A stretch of DNA of 64,000 nucleotides, taken from assembly GCF_009498035.1 (NCBI RefSeq), contig NZ_CP034550.1, positions 8,618,001 to 8,682,000 on the forward strand, written 5' to 3'. The DNA is from Saccharothrix syringae. Its GTDB lineage: Bacteria; Actinomycetota; Actinomycetes; Mycobacteriales; Pseudonocardiaceae. Positions 30,968 through 41,730 of the stretch are shown here, piece by piece (positions within the stretch are counted from its first letter, which is position 1; every line of letters starts with the position of its first letter). A program made the translations under genes and the position numbers. Below the pieces are notes generated by a model that did not search any database, was not told where the DNA came from, and saw nothing but the letters and a program-made list of their open reading frames with translations.

Positions 30968-31100
30968 CGGTCCATCTTCGCCGATGGCGAGTGGATCAAC
31001 GCGGCCGGCCGGATGGAGCAGCGCCGGGTGGCGAGTGCGGTGAGGTGAGTGCGGCGAGGTGGGCGCGGCGAGGCGAGGCAGCGCGGGCGCGGCAGGGCGA

Positions 31101-31200
31101 GCGGGGCAAGCCGGGGCGGAGCGGGGCAAGCCGGGGCGGAGCGGGGCAAGCCGGGGCGGAGCGGGGCAAGCCGGGGCGGAGCGGGGCAAGCCGGGGCAGG
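31101..31200. repeat. 20-base tandem repeat, five copies
   Basis: The unit gcggggcaagccggggcgga is repeated five times at 31101, 31121, 31141, 31161 and 31181; only the last differs (in its final bases). Ten GGGG tracts on the plus strand give it G-quadruplex potential. It lies in the 591-base space upstream of the second Rieske gene. Confidence 0.92.
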
Positions 31201-31230
31201 GCGAGGCAGGCGAGGTGGGGCGGCCAGGCG

Positions 31231-31281
31231 GGGCGAGGCGCGGCGAGGCGAAGCGCGGCGAGGCGAAGCGCGGCGAGGCGG
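31231..31281. repeat. 15-base imperfect repeat (gcgaggcgaagcgcg)
   Basis: Three or so copies of a 15-base unit cgaggcgaagcgcgg follow the 20-base repeat after a short G-rich spacer. Low-complexity, no coding signal. Confidence 0.7.
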
Positions 31282-31297
31282 GGGGCATGGCAGCCGG

Positions 31298-31342
31298 ACC
31301 GGGCCGTCGGACCGCTCCGCAGTGGCGGTCCGACGGCCCGGT
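31298..31342. terminator. large perfect hairpin
   Basis: An 18-base-pair perfect stem (31298-31315 with 31325-31342) closes a 9-base loop. It is about 215 bases past the minus-strand gene ending at 31559, so it may end that transcript or shield the Rieske genes. No T run follows. The rest of 31343-31558 shows nothing recognisable. Confidence 0.6.
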
Positions 31343-31558
31343 GGCCGGCGCCCCGGGCCGTCCGGTCGTCGGCAGACCCGGGGCGCGTGTCCGGTGACCC
31401 GGATCGGAGCGCCCCCCGCAGCGGCGCACCGCACCGGGCAGCCGGAGTTCCGGCGCGTCCCCTCCCCGGCGGTCACCCGGAAGGGTGATCCGGGGGACCA
31501 CCCGGCCGGCATGTCGGGCCGGTGCCGGGACGGCGGGGAGGGGGCGACCCGGTAGGGG

Positions 31559-32050
31559 CTACCGGTCCTGCGCCACGGCGGTCCGGGCCAGGGCCAGCAC
31601 CGCGGTGAACGGCGGGAACCAGTGCCGCGAGTGCGACGGCGGGTTCGCCCACCTCAGCGACCCGTAGCGGGTCATGGTCGGCGGCAGGGCGATGCGCTGC
31701 GGCGAGCGGACGAACTGGACCTCCGGCGGCGCCTTCAGGTGCGTCGGCAGCAGCGCCACCAGTTCGGCGAGGAAGATCCAGTGCTCCCGCGGCCCCGGGA
31801 TCACCGTGACCGGGCCGGCCAGCATGCGGGCCTTGAGGTCGGCCAGCACCCGCGAACCGATGCGGGCGGGCATGGCCAGGGCGGTGGTGGCGGGCCCGAG
31901 CGGCAGGAAGACGCCCTGCTCGGTGATGGAGACCTTCCAGCCCAGCAGCCGGTAGCCCGCGATGGCCTCACCCAGTGCCCGCTGGTGCGCGCGGTCGCGG
32001 GGCCCTGACCTCGGGCCGTGGTCGGCGGTGGTAGCGGCGGTGATGCTCAT
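31559..32050 (-). CDS. hypothetical protein next to an XRE regulator
   Basis: I do not recognise this 163-residue protein. It is globular with no membrane segment; motifs visible are RALGEAIAGYRLLGWKVSI near the N-terminus, PREHWIFLAEL in the middle and HWFPPFTAVLALARTA at the end. The general pattern recalls actinobacterial proteins with a primase-polymerase-like fold, but no catalytic acidic pair is evident. The ATG at 32050 has GGGAGGAA 7 bases upstream. It is divergent from the XRE regulator at 32320 and may be under its control. Confidence 0.65.
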   Translation of the reverse strand: MSITAATTADHGPRSGPRDRAHQRALGEAIAGYRLLGWKVSITEQGVFLPLGPATTALAMPARIGSRVLADLKARMLAGPVTVIPGPREHWIFLAELVALLPTHLKAPPEVQFVRSPQRIALPPTMTRYGSLRWANPPSHSRHWFPPFTAVLALARTAVAQDR

Positions 32051-32246
32051 CTGTCGTTCCTCCCCGGGTCGGGTGGAGCGGGCGGGTGCGGAGCCACGGG
32101 GTCGACCAGGCGCCGCCTCCTCGCAGGGTCGGTCCGCGCGGGGCCCGCCACCACACCGTCGTCGGTTGAGGTCCATGCACCGTACGTATGCCGCTCATCC
32201 ACCACCCGGCGTCACCGGCCACCCTTCCGGGGACCTACTTCGCCAT

Positions 32247-32261
32247 ATGCATGAAATGCAT
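32247..32261. promoter_or_regulatory. atgcat-gaa-atgcat operator candidate
   Basis: Two ATGCAT palindromes separated by gaa form a 15-base element in the divergent space, directly before the predicted -35 of the XRE gene. It stands out in a high-G+C genome. Autoregulation by the XRE protein is a guess. Confidence 0.45.
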
Positions 32262-32288
32262 GGACTCCTGATCACATCTCTATACACT
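32261..32288 (+). promoter_or_regulatory. promoter of the XRE regulator gene
   Basis: TGGACT at 32261-32266 and TACACT at 32283-32288, 16 bases apart, resemble a primary-sigma promoter. Transcription would start near 32295, 25 bases before the ATG. The -35 overlaps the palindromic element. Confidence 0.5.
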
Positions 32289-32319
32289 GATGACCACGCT
32301 CAGTGACGGGGAGCGAACC

Positions 32320-33876
32320 ATGGGACGGAAAGCCAGGAGAGCTGCCACCACCAGGCGCGCATGCCCGTCGTGCGGGGCGTTGATCGCCGCCGACAACCCC
32401 GATCAGCTCTGCCAGCGCTGCCGGCGCACCGCGGGCGCCGAGCTCCACGGCCCGCCCCGCGTCCCGGAGGACTTCTGGGACCACGAGGCGATGGCCGCCG
32501 CGTTCTCCGACCGGAACATGGGTGCGCTCCTCGCCGCCTACCGGCACCACCCCCAGCACGTCAGTCGCGTCACCCAGGACCGCATGGCGTCCTGGCTGGG
32601 GATCTCCCAAGCACAGCTTTCGCGGTACGAGACCGGTGAGAACCCGATCGACCGGATCGACCGCCTGCGCCACTTCGCGCGGGTGCTCGGCGTCCCCGGC
32701 GACCGGCTGTGGTTCGACCGCGTCGGAATCCCAAGCCAGGCGGGCCCCGACCGTGGTGCCCCGCCCGATGTGCTCGTCGCGGCGTGGGACGCGTCGAGCA
32801 TAGCCAGATCGGTCGAGGAGACTGCGAGGAACGACTTGGCGATCAGCAGACGAGCGGCGCTCTCCGGAGCCGCCGCGGTGGCGATGGGTACCTCACTGGT
32901 GGAGCCCCTGCAACGGTGGCTCCACCCCTTGCAGCCCCTGTCCCGGTGGTCGTCCGCCGGGGCGATCAGCGAGGAGGAGCTGGCCGCGCTGCAGCACGTC
33001 GCCGACGGGCTGCGCGGGTGGGGCGGACGTGGCGGGTACGGGCTGGCGCGCAAGGCGGTGCTCGGGCAGTTGGAGGAACTGGCCGAGCGGCTGACGCGCG
33101 CACCCGCGGCCCCGACCACGGAGCGGGCCTTCTTCATCGGCGCGGAGCTGTCCAAGGTCGCGGCGAGCATGTCCTGGGACGCGGGCATGCACGACGCCGC
33201 GCAGCGGTACTACGTGCTGGGCGTGCGCATGGCCAAGGCCGGGCGCAACGACCCGTTCGCCGCGCTGTGCCTGGCGGCGATGGCGCGGCAGATGTTCGAC
33301 TTGGGCCGCTCGGAGGACGGCCTGGAGCTGGTCCAGCTGGCGCAGTACGGCACCAGGCGCACCGCGACGCCCACCCTGCAGGCGTTGCTGCTGACCCGCG
33401 AGGCGTGGGCGTACGCGCAGATGGGCCGGGTGCGGGAGTTCCACCGGGCGGTCGGGCAGGCGCAGGACAGCTTCGCCCAGCGGCGGCCCGGCTCCGACCC
33501 GTGGTGGCTGGACAGCTTCGACGAGGCGGAGCTGGAGGGCGTGATCGGGGCCCGGATGCGGGACCTGGCCGCGCACGACCCGGCGCAGGCCGAGCAGGCC
33601 GAGCGGCACATCCGGCGGGCGCTGAGCCTGCGGGACCCGTCGCGGGTGCGCAACCGGGCGTTCGACGTCATCGGGCTGGCCCGCACGAAGATGGTCGCGG
33701 GCGAGCCGGAGGAGGCGTGCGCCCTGATCCAGCAGGTGCTGCCGAAGGCGGCGGGCCTGGCGTCCGGGCGGGTGGTGCGCAAGCTGCAGGACTTCGCCAA
33801 GGAGGCCGAGCGGCACCGGGACCTCGCGGTGGTGCGCGACACCCGTGAGGCGATCCGGGGACTGCGGACGGCCTGA
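32320..33876 (+). CDS. XRE-family regulator with N-terminal zinc ribbon and TPR-like C-terminus
   Basis: The 518-residue protein begins with a CxxC pair (C15, C18) and a second (C31, C34), a zinc ribbon. A helix-turn-helix follows near residues 70-125 (DRMASWLGISQAQLSRYETGENPI). The remainder to the C-terminus is helical with TPR-like repeats (FFIGAELSKVAASMSWDAG, AAQRYYVLGVRMAKAG, HIRRALSLRDPSRVRNRAF). Such proteins sense peptides or partner proteins through the TPR part. The ATG at 32320 has GGGAG upstream; an earlier ATG at 32290 is too close to the promoter. The SLOG gene starts 2 bases after the stop. Confidence 0.82.
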   Translation: MGRKARRAATTRRACPSCGALIAADNPDQLCQRCRRTAGAELHGPPRVPEDFWDHEAMAAAFSDRNMGALLAAYRHHPQHVSRVTQDRMASWLGISQAQLSRYETGENPIDRIDRLRHFARVLGVPGDRLWFDRVGIPSQAGPDRGAPPDVLVAAWDASSIARSVEETARNDLAISRRAALSGAAAVAMGTSLVEPLQRWLHPLQPLSRWSSAGAISEEELAALQHVADGLRGWGGRGGYGLARKAVLGQLEELAERLTRAPAAPTTERAFFIGAELSKVAASMSWDAGMHDAAQRYYVLGVRMAKAGRNDPFAALCLAAMARQMFDLGRSEDGLELVQLAQYGTRRTATPTLQALLLTREAWAYAQMGRVREFHRAVGQAQDSFAQRRPGSDPWWLDSFDEAELEGVIGARMRDLAAHDPAQAEQAERHIRRALSLRDPSRVRNRAFDVIGLARTKMVAGEPEEACALIQQVLPKAAGLASGRVVRKLQDFAKEAERHRDLAVVRDTREAIRGLRTA

Positions 33877-33878
33877 CG

Positions 33879-34361
33879 ATGCGGGTGGGTGTGACAGGGC
33901 ACAGCAAACTGGTGCCCGAGTGCGTCGACGCCGTGCGGGCGGCGATCCGCGAGGCGTTGGAGGCCGAGGCGGCGGGCGGGTCATCCCTGGTCGGGGTGAC
34001 CTGCCTGGCGCCGGGCGCGGACCAGCTCTTCGCGCGGGTGGTGCTCGACCTCGGCGGGCGGGTGGAGGTCGTGCTGCCCGCCACGGACTACCGGGACCGG
34101 CTCAAACCGGAGAAGCGGGCCGCCTACGACGAGCTGCTGGCCAGGGCGCACGTGGTCAGCGTGCTGCCCAACGAGCTGTCCGGGCGGCACGCGTACGTGA
34201 TGGCCAACGAGCGGATGCTCGCCTCGGTGGAGCTGCTGGTCGCGGTGTGGGACGGGCAGCCGCCCGACGGGCGCGGCGGCACCGCGGACGTGGTGGAGAC
34301 GGCGCGGGCGTCGGGCGTGCCGGTGGTCGTCGTGTGGCCCGAGGGGGCGCGCAGGGGGTGA
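33879..34361 (+). CDS. SLOG-superfamily protein (Rossmann-like nucleotide sensor/hydrolase fold)
   Basis: The 160-residue protein begins MRVGVTGHSKLVPECV and contains LAPGADQLFARVVLDLG, ATDYRDRL and ELLVAVWDGQPPDGRGGTADVVETA, the pattern of the SLOG/DprA-LOG-like fold. Members bind or cleave nucleotides and sense nucleotide signals in several conflict systems. It begins 2 bases after the XRE gene, so the pair is certainly co-transcribed. The actual ligand is unknown. Confidence 0.72.
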   Translation: MRVGVTGHSKLVPECVDAVRAAIREALEAEAAGGSSLVGVTCLAPGADQLFARVVLDLGGRVEVVLPATDYRDRLKPEKRAAYDELLARAHVVSVLPNELSGRHAYVMANERMLASVELLVAVWDGQPPDGRGGTADVVETARASGVPVVVVWPEGARRG

Positions 34362-34371
34362 CCGCGCGATA

Positions 34372-34390
34372 GCGGACACCGGCTGTCCGC
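34372..34390. promoter_or_regulatory. palindromic operator in front of the WYL regulator
   Basis: gcggaca and tgtccgc flank ccggc, a perfect 7-base inverted repeat ending 1 base before the ATG at 34392. Similar GGACA...TGTCC palindromes commonly precede YafY-type WYL regulator genes, so this is probably its own operator. Confidence 0.6.
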
Positions 34391-34391
34391 G

Positions 34392-35366
34392 ATGGCCGGC
34401 AGACTCGGCGTCGTGCTGGAGACCTCCGCCCGACTGCTCAAGCTGTTGTCGCTGCTCCAGGTCCGCCGCGACTGGACCGGGGCGGACCTGGCCGGGCGGC
34501 TCGGCGTGGACGTCCGCACCGTCCGCCGCGACGTGGACAAGCTGCGCACCCTCGGCTACCCGGTGAACGCCTCGCCCGGCGTGGCGGGCGGGTACCGGTT
34601 GGGCGCGGGCGCCGAGCTGCCGCCGCTGCTGCTCGACGACGACGAGGCGGTGGCCGTGGCGGTCGGGCTGCGCACCGCGGCCAACGGGACCGTGGCGGGC
34701 ATCGAGGAGACCTCGGTGCGGGCGCTGGCGAAGCTGGAGCAGGTGCTGCCCTCGCGGCTGCGGCGGCGGGTCAACGCGCTCCAGGAGCACACGGTGTCCC
34801 TGGCGCCGACCGTGAGCCGGGTGGACTCGGGCACGCTCACCGCGATCGCCGGCGCGTGCCGGGACAACCAGCGGCTGCGGTTCCCCTACGCCGGGCGGGA
34901 CGGCGCCACGCGCCGGCACGTGGAGCCGCTGGGCCTGGCCCACACCGGGCGGCGCTGGTACCTGGTGGCGTGGGACGTGGACCGGGGCGACTGGCGGACG
35001 TTCCGGGTGGACCGGATCGAGGCCGAGCCCACGCCGGGGGCCCGGTTCACGCCCCGCGAGCCACCCGCCGAGGACCTGGCGTCGTACGTGTCGCGGCAGC
35101 TGTCCGTGGCGCCCTACGCGCACGAGGCGCGGCTGGTGATGCACGCGCCGTACGAGGTGGTGGCGGCGCGGACCTCGCACACGTCGGTGCACCTGCGGCG
35201 GATCGACGACGAGCGCACGCTGCTGACCGTCGGCACGCCGTCGCTGGCGGGGCTGGGGCCGTGGATCGCGATGATCGGGGTGGACTTCGAGGTCGAGGGC
35301 CCGGAGGAGCTGAAGGAGCACTTCCGGGCCCTCGGCGAGCGGTTCCTGCGGGCGGCCGGGCCCTGA
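34392..35366 (+). CDS. YafY-type HTH/WYL-domain transcriptional regulator
   Basis: The 324-residue protein has an N-terminal winged helix (DWTGADLAGRLGVDVRTVRRDVDKL), a linker, and a WYL domain (LRFPYAGRDGATRRHVEPLGL and GRRWYLVAWD) with a C-terminal extension. WYL domains bind small ligands or nucleic acids. An alternative GTG at 34413 would give MLETSARLLKLL, the more usual N-terminus. The palindrome just before the ATG leaves little room for a ribosome site, so the message may be leaderless or begin at the later GTG. Its target may be itself, since no partner gene lies downstream; the next gene is convergent. Confidence 0.85.
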   Translation: MAGRLGVVLETSARLLKLLSLLQVRRDWTGADLAGRLGVDVRTVRRDVDKLRTLGYPVNASPGVAGGYRLGAGAELPPLLLDDDEAVAVAVGLRTAANGTVAGIEETSVRALAKLEQVLPSRLRRRVNALQEHTVSLAPTVSRVDSGTLTAIAGACRDNQRLRFPYAGRDGATRRHVEPLGLAHTGRRWYLVAWDVDRGDWRTFRVDRIEAEPTPGARFTPREPPAEDLASYVSRQLSVAPYAHEARLVMHAPYEVVAARTSHTSVHLRRIDDERTLLTVGTPSLAGLGPWIAMIGVDFEVEGPEELKEHFRALGERFLRAAGP

Positions 35367-35370
35367 GCCC

Positions 35371-36711
35371 TCAGGACCGCGTGCGGGCCAGGCGGTAGGC
35401 GGCGGACCCGATCAGCTCCAGCGACACCTGGAGGCGTTCGGGGCTCACGTTCTGCGCGATGGTGTCCTCGGGGGTGTGGTAGAGCGGTTCCAGCTCGTGC
35501 GGGCCGCCCTCGCCGCGCCAGCTGAAGTTCGCCGCGGCGATGCCGCGCTCGTGGAACGGCACGTGGTCGCTGCTGCCGCGCGGCACCGGGCCGTGCACCC
35601 GTGCGCCGTAGCCGAGGCGGGCCGCGGCGGCGGCGACCTCGGCGGTGGTGGCGTTGGCGCCGCCGTCGACCGACAGCAGCCAGTAGGCGGTGGCCGGGCC
35701 GTGGCTGGTGGCGACCATGTCGTTCTGGAAGACGCCCGCGATGCGGCCGGCCTCGGCGTCGGTGAGCTGGCCGACGTAGTGGCGGGAACCGATCAGGCCC
35801 TGCTCCTCCGAACCCCACAGGGCGAACCGGAGCGCCCGGTGGGTCGGCAGGTAGCGCAGCACGCGGGCCAGCTCCAGGGCCAGGACGGTGCCGCTGCCGT
35901 CGTCGTTGGCGCCGGGCGAGCCGGGGACGGTGTCGTAGTGGGCGGTGATCATGACCACGCCGTGGTCGGGGCCGCCGCGGAAGGTCGCCGGGCGGTCGGC
36001 GATGACGTTGTACGAGGTCAGGCCGGTGTGGTGGGTGGTGTTGACGGTGACCGTGACCGGACCGGCGGCGCGCAGCCGCTCCACGTGCACCTGCGCGATG
36101 CCCAGCACGGGCACGGCGACGTTCGCGGTCAGGGCGGGCGAGAACGCGCCGGTCTTGCCCGCGGGCGGGGTGGACACCCGGCCGACCAGCACCGCCACCG
36201 CGCCCAGCCGGACCGCGTCGAGCACGGCGGTGGAGCCGGTGGGCACGTTCACCAGCAGCGCGACCTTGCCGGTCAGGTCGGCGGGCGGGGTCGCGCCGGT
36301 GTCGAGGTCGACCACCTCGCCCGACGCGGAGGCGCCGAGGGCGCCGAAGCGGGAGGCCGCGGCGTGCCAGGTGTCCCGGCCGACCAGCAGGGTGGACAGG
36401 TACTTGTCCGGTGCGGCGAACGGCTGGAGCGTCACCTGGTAGCGCAGGTCGCGCAGCACGCCGGCCAGGTAGTCGCGGGCCCGGTGCTCGGACTCCGTGC
36501 CGCCGATGCGCAGGCCGATGCGGTCGCTGAGCACGCGCAGGTGCTCCAGCGCCCTGCGCGCCCGCACCCGACCCACCACCGGGTAGTCGCCCAGGCCGAG
36601 GTCCGGCGCCCCCGACGCGCCGGGCCGCTGGGCCAGGGCCGCCGGGTTCAGGCCGAGCGTGACCACGCCCGCCGCCGCGGCGGCGCCGGTGAGGAGTGAA
36701 CGTCTGCGCAT
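35371..36711 (-). CDS. Tat-exported M28-family zinc aminopeptidase
   Basis: The 446-residue protein begins MRRRSLLTGAAAAAGVVTLG, a twin-arginine-type signal peptide. A protease-associated insert (residues 120-220) separates the N-terminus from the M28 catalytic domain. Metal ligands are visible in HYDTVPGSPGANDDGSGT, WGSEEQGLIG and the late SSDHVPFHERG. It should release N-terminal amino acids outside the cell. It is convergent with the WYL gene (4 bases apart). The second 22-base array lies upstream. Confidence 0.9.
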   Translation of the reverse strand: MRRRSLLTGAAAAAGVVTLGLNPAALAQRPGASGAPDLGLGDYPVVGRVRARRALEHLRVLSDRIGLRIGGTESEHRARDYLAGVLRDLRYQVTLQPFAAPDKYLSTLLVGRDTWHAAASRFGALGASASGEVVDLDTGATPPADLTGKVALLVNVPTGSTAVLDAVRLGAVAVLVGRVSTPPAGKTGAFSPALTANVAVPVLGIAQVHVERLRAAGPVTVTVNTTHHTGLTSYNVIADRPATFRGGPDHGVVMITAHYDTVPGSPGANDDGSGTVLALELARVLRYLPTHRALRFALWGSEEQGLIGSRHYVGQLTDAEAGRIAGVFQNDMVATSHGPATAYWLLSVDGGANATTAEVAAAAARLGYGARVHGPVPRGSSDHVPFHERGIAAANFSWRGEGGPHELEPLYHTPEDTIAQNVSPERLQVSLELIGSAAYRLARTRS

Positions 36712-36841
36712 GAGCGGCCCCCCGGGGTTCGTCGATCACCCGAACCTAGGCAGGCCCCCCGACCCGGACAAGCCGCCGATGGCGCACACCCGCTCCCCCG
36801 ATGGAGCCACGCCGACCAGCGGACTCCCCTGCCCCCACCGG

Positions 36842-37012
36842 CCACACGCGGTGCCGGACCGGAGGACACGCGGTGCCGGAGTGGAGGACACGCGCGGCTT
36901 GAACGCATGACACGCGCGGCTTGAGCGCATGACACGCCGCAGTTAAGTGCTCGATCCCGGGCGTGTCATGCGTTCGGCACCGGCGTGTCATGCGGTCGGG
37001 ACCCGCGTGTCA
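36842..37012. repeat. 22-base-period intergenic array with opposed arms (copy 2)
   Basis: Forward cores start at 36842, 36864, 36886, 36908 and 36930 (ccacacgcgg, ggacacgcgg, ggacacgcgc, tgacacgcgc, tgacacgccg), each exactly 22 apart. After a diverged unit at 36952, the same core appears inverted at 36959-36968, 36981-36990 and 37003-37012, also 22 apart. The whole therefore forms a forward arm facing an inverted arm. It occupies the 337-base space between the M28 peptidase and the PH-domain gene; 36712-36841 holds nothing else recognised. Confidence 0.9.
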
Positions 37013-37048
37013 TGCGGTTGGGGGTGGTGAGTTCTACATTCGGAGGGG

Positions 37049-39859
<2,811 letters not shown>

Positions 39860-39869
39860 CGTTCCTCCT

Positions 39870-40883
39870 CTAGCGGTCCGGGACTGCGGAGACCCGCACG
39901 TCCGGTCCGCACATGCTGACCTGCTCCACGACCATCCCCACCGCACCGGCGACCGCCGACACCCCGGTGTCCCGCATGGCGGGAGCACCGGAGCCCGACA
40001 ACCTCGGCACGAGGTACGCGAGCACCCGGTCGACGCGGCGCGCTGCGGTGAAGGCACCCGCCAGGGTAGGCCCGCCCTCCAGCAGCACGTCGACGACACC
40101 GCGCCGGGCCAGCTCGCCCAGCACCACGTCGGGGTCGTGCGTGCGCACGTGCACGGTCTCCGCCTCGTCGTCCAGGACCCGGGCGCCGGCCGGCAGGTCG
40201 CCGGTGCCGACGACGACCCGCAGCGGCTGCCGGGCCGGTGCCGGCCCGGGACCGGTGGGGCGCGCGGTCAGCCGGGGGTCGTCGACGCGGACCGTACCGG
40301 TGCCGACCACGACCGCGTCCACTTTGGCGCGCAGGTCGTGGGACTCGGCGCGGGACTCGGCGGAGCCGATCCAGCGGCCGGTGCCGTCCGCGGCGGCCAC
40401 CCGGCCGTCGAGCGTGGCGGCGTACTTCCAGGTCACGTGCGGCCGGCCGGTGCGGGCGAAGTGCAGCCAGGCGCGCAGCGGGCCGCGCTCGACCTCCTCG
40501 GCGAGCAGCCCGGACCCGACCTCGACGCCCGCGGCGCGCAGCGCGTCGGCTCCCCCGGCGGCGCCCGGGTTGGGGTCGGCCACCGCGTGCACCACCCGCG
40601 CGACGCCCGCGGCCAGCAGGGCCCCGGTGCACGGCGGGGTGCGGCCGTGGTGGTTGCAGGGCTCCAGGGTGACCACGGCGGTGCCGCCGCGGGCGCGGTC
40701 CCCGGCCCGGGCGAGGGCGACGACCTCGGCGTGGGCCTGGCCGGGCGGCCGGGTGGCGCCCTCGCCGACCGGTTCGCCGCCGGCGTCCAGGATCACGCAG
40801 CCGACCGGCGGGTTGGGGCTCGTGGTGCCCCGCACCCGCTCGCTCACCGCGATGGCCCGCGCCATCGCCTCCGCCGGGGTCAC
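39870..40883 (-). CDS. ribD: bifunctional riboflavin deaminase/reductase
   Basis: The 337-residue fusion has the deaminase half with HAEVVALAR and [12 protein letters not shown] (zinc ligands) and the reductase half with [18 protein letters not shown] and [13 protein letters not shown]. It carries out the two middle steps of riboflavin synthesis. The ATG lies 4 bases inside the end of rpe, so translation is coupled. Confidence 0.96.
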   Translation of the reverse strand: MTPAEAMARAIAVSERVRGTTSPNPPVGCVILDAGGEPVGEGATRPPGQAHAEVVALARAGDRARGGTAVVTLEPCNHHGRTPPCTGALLAAGVARVVHAVADPNPGAAGGADALRAAGVEVGSGLLAEEVERGPLRAWLHFARTGRPHVTWKYAATLDGRVAAADGTGRWIGSAESRAESHDLRAKVDAVVVGTGTVRVDDPRLTARPTGPGPAPARQPLRVVVGTGDLPAGARVLDDEAETVHVRTHDPDVVLGELARRGVVDVLLEGGPTLAGAFTAARRVDRVLAYLVPRLSGSGAPAMRDTGVSAVAGAVGMVVEQVSMCGPDVRVSAVPDR

Positions 40884-41545
40884 CGGGCGCGGGCGGCCTG
40901 CTGGCGCAGCCGCTCCAGGGCCGCGCCGGGGTCGGCGGCGTCGTAGACCGCGGAACCGGCGACGAAGCAGTCGACGCCCGCCTCCGCGGCCCGGGCGATG
41001 GTGTCCTCGTTGATGCCGCCGTCGATCTCGACGACCAGCCTGAGGTGGCCGGTGTCGACCAGGCGGCGCGCGGTGCGGACCTTGTCCAGCACCTCGTCCA
41101 TGAACTCCTGGCCGCCGAACCCGGGCTCGACCGACATGACCAGCAGGGTGTCGTAGTGCTTGAGCACGTCCACGTAGGGCTCCAGCGGCGTGCCCGGCTT
41201 GAGCGACAGGCCCGCCTTCGCGCCGGCCGCGCGCAGGTCCTTCGCCAGCGCCACCGGGTCGTGCGCGGCCTCCACGTGCACGGTCACGTTGTGCGCGCCC
41301 GCCTCGGCGTACCCGGTGGCCCAGCGGTCCGGGTCGTCGATCATCAGGTGGCAGTCCAGCGGGATGTCGGTGGCCTTGCGCAGCGACTTCACCACGGGCA
41401 GGCCGATGGTCAGGTTGGGCACGAAGTGCGCGTCCATCACGTCCACGTGCAGCCAGTCCGCGCCGGCCACGGCGGCGGCCTCGTCGGCCAGGCGCGCGAA
41501 GTCCGCGGACAGGATGCTCGGGGCCATCATCGGCTCGTTGACCAC
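40880..41545 (-). CDS. rpe: ribulose-phosphate 3-epimerase
   Basis: The 221-residue protein has [35 protein letters not shown] and [20 protein letters not shown], the TIM-barrel signatures. It makes xylulose-5-phosphate and feeds the transketolase encoded elsewhere in this window. Start GTG at 41545 without a clear ribosome site; an ATG at 41530 is equally possible. It is first in the riboflavin operon, linking pentose phosphates to a ribulose-5-phosphate-consuming pathway. Confidence 0.95.
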   Translation of the reverse strand: MVNEPMMAPSILSADFARLADEAAAVAGADWLHVDVMDAHFVPNLTIGLPVVKSLRKATDIPLDCHLMIDDPDRWATGYAEAGAHNVTVHVEAAHDPVALAKDLRAAGAKAGLSLKPGTPLEPYVDVLKHYDTLLVMSVEPGFGGQEFMDEVLDKVRTARRLVDTGHLRLVVEIDGGINEDTIARAAEAGVDCFVAGSAVYDAADPGAALERLRQQAARAR

Positions 41546-41730
41546 GGCTGGGGAGTCTAGGCTTCCGCGCTCGGGCCGCCCCCTCCGGGACTTGTGTTCC
41601 AGCCCACTACCCGATCGCGTGGTTTCCCGCTCCGACGTGCCTTTTTCGACTACTCACGCGGGTAGTTCCCTGCCGCTGCGGCGCGGTTTACGTTCTGGTG
41701 CGGGGATTGGGCGCACTGGGGAGTGTGGGG

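Noticed and set aside
36860..37020. Short open frames across the 22-base arrays as proteins of repeated Arg/Val/Ser/Cys composition
   Set aside because: The period is not a multiple of three, so any frame cycles through three readings of the same repeat; no ribosome sites.
41546..41730. FMN riboswitch upstream of the riboflavin operon
   Set aside because: No conserved FMN-aptamer segments were recognised in the 185 bases before rpe.
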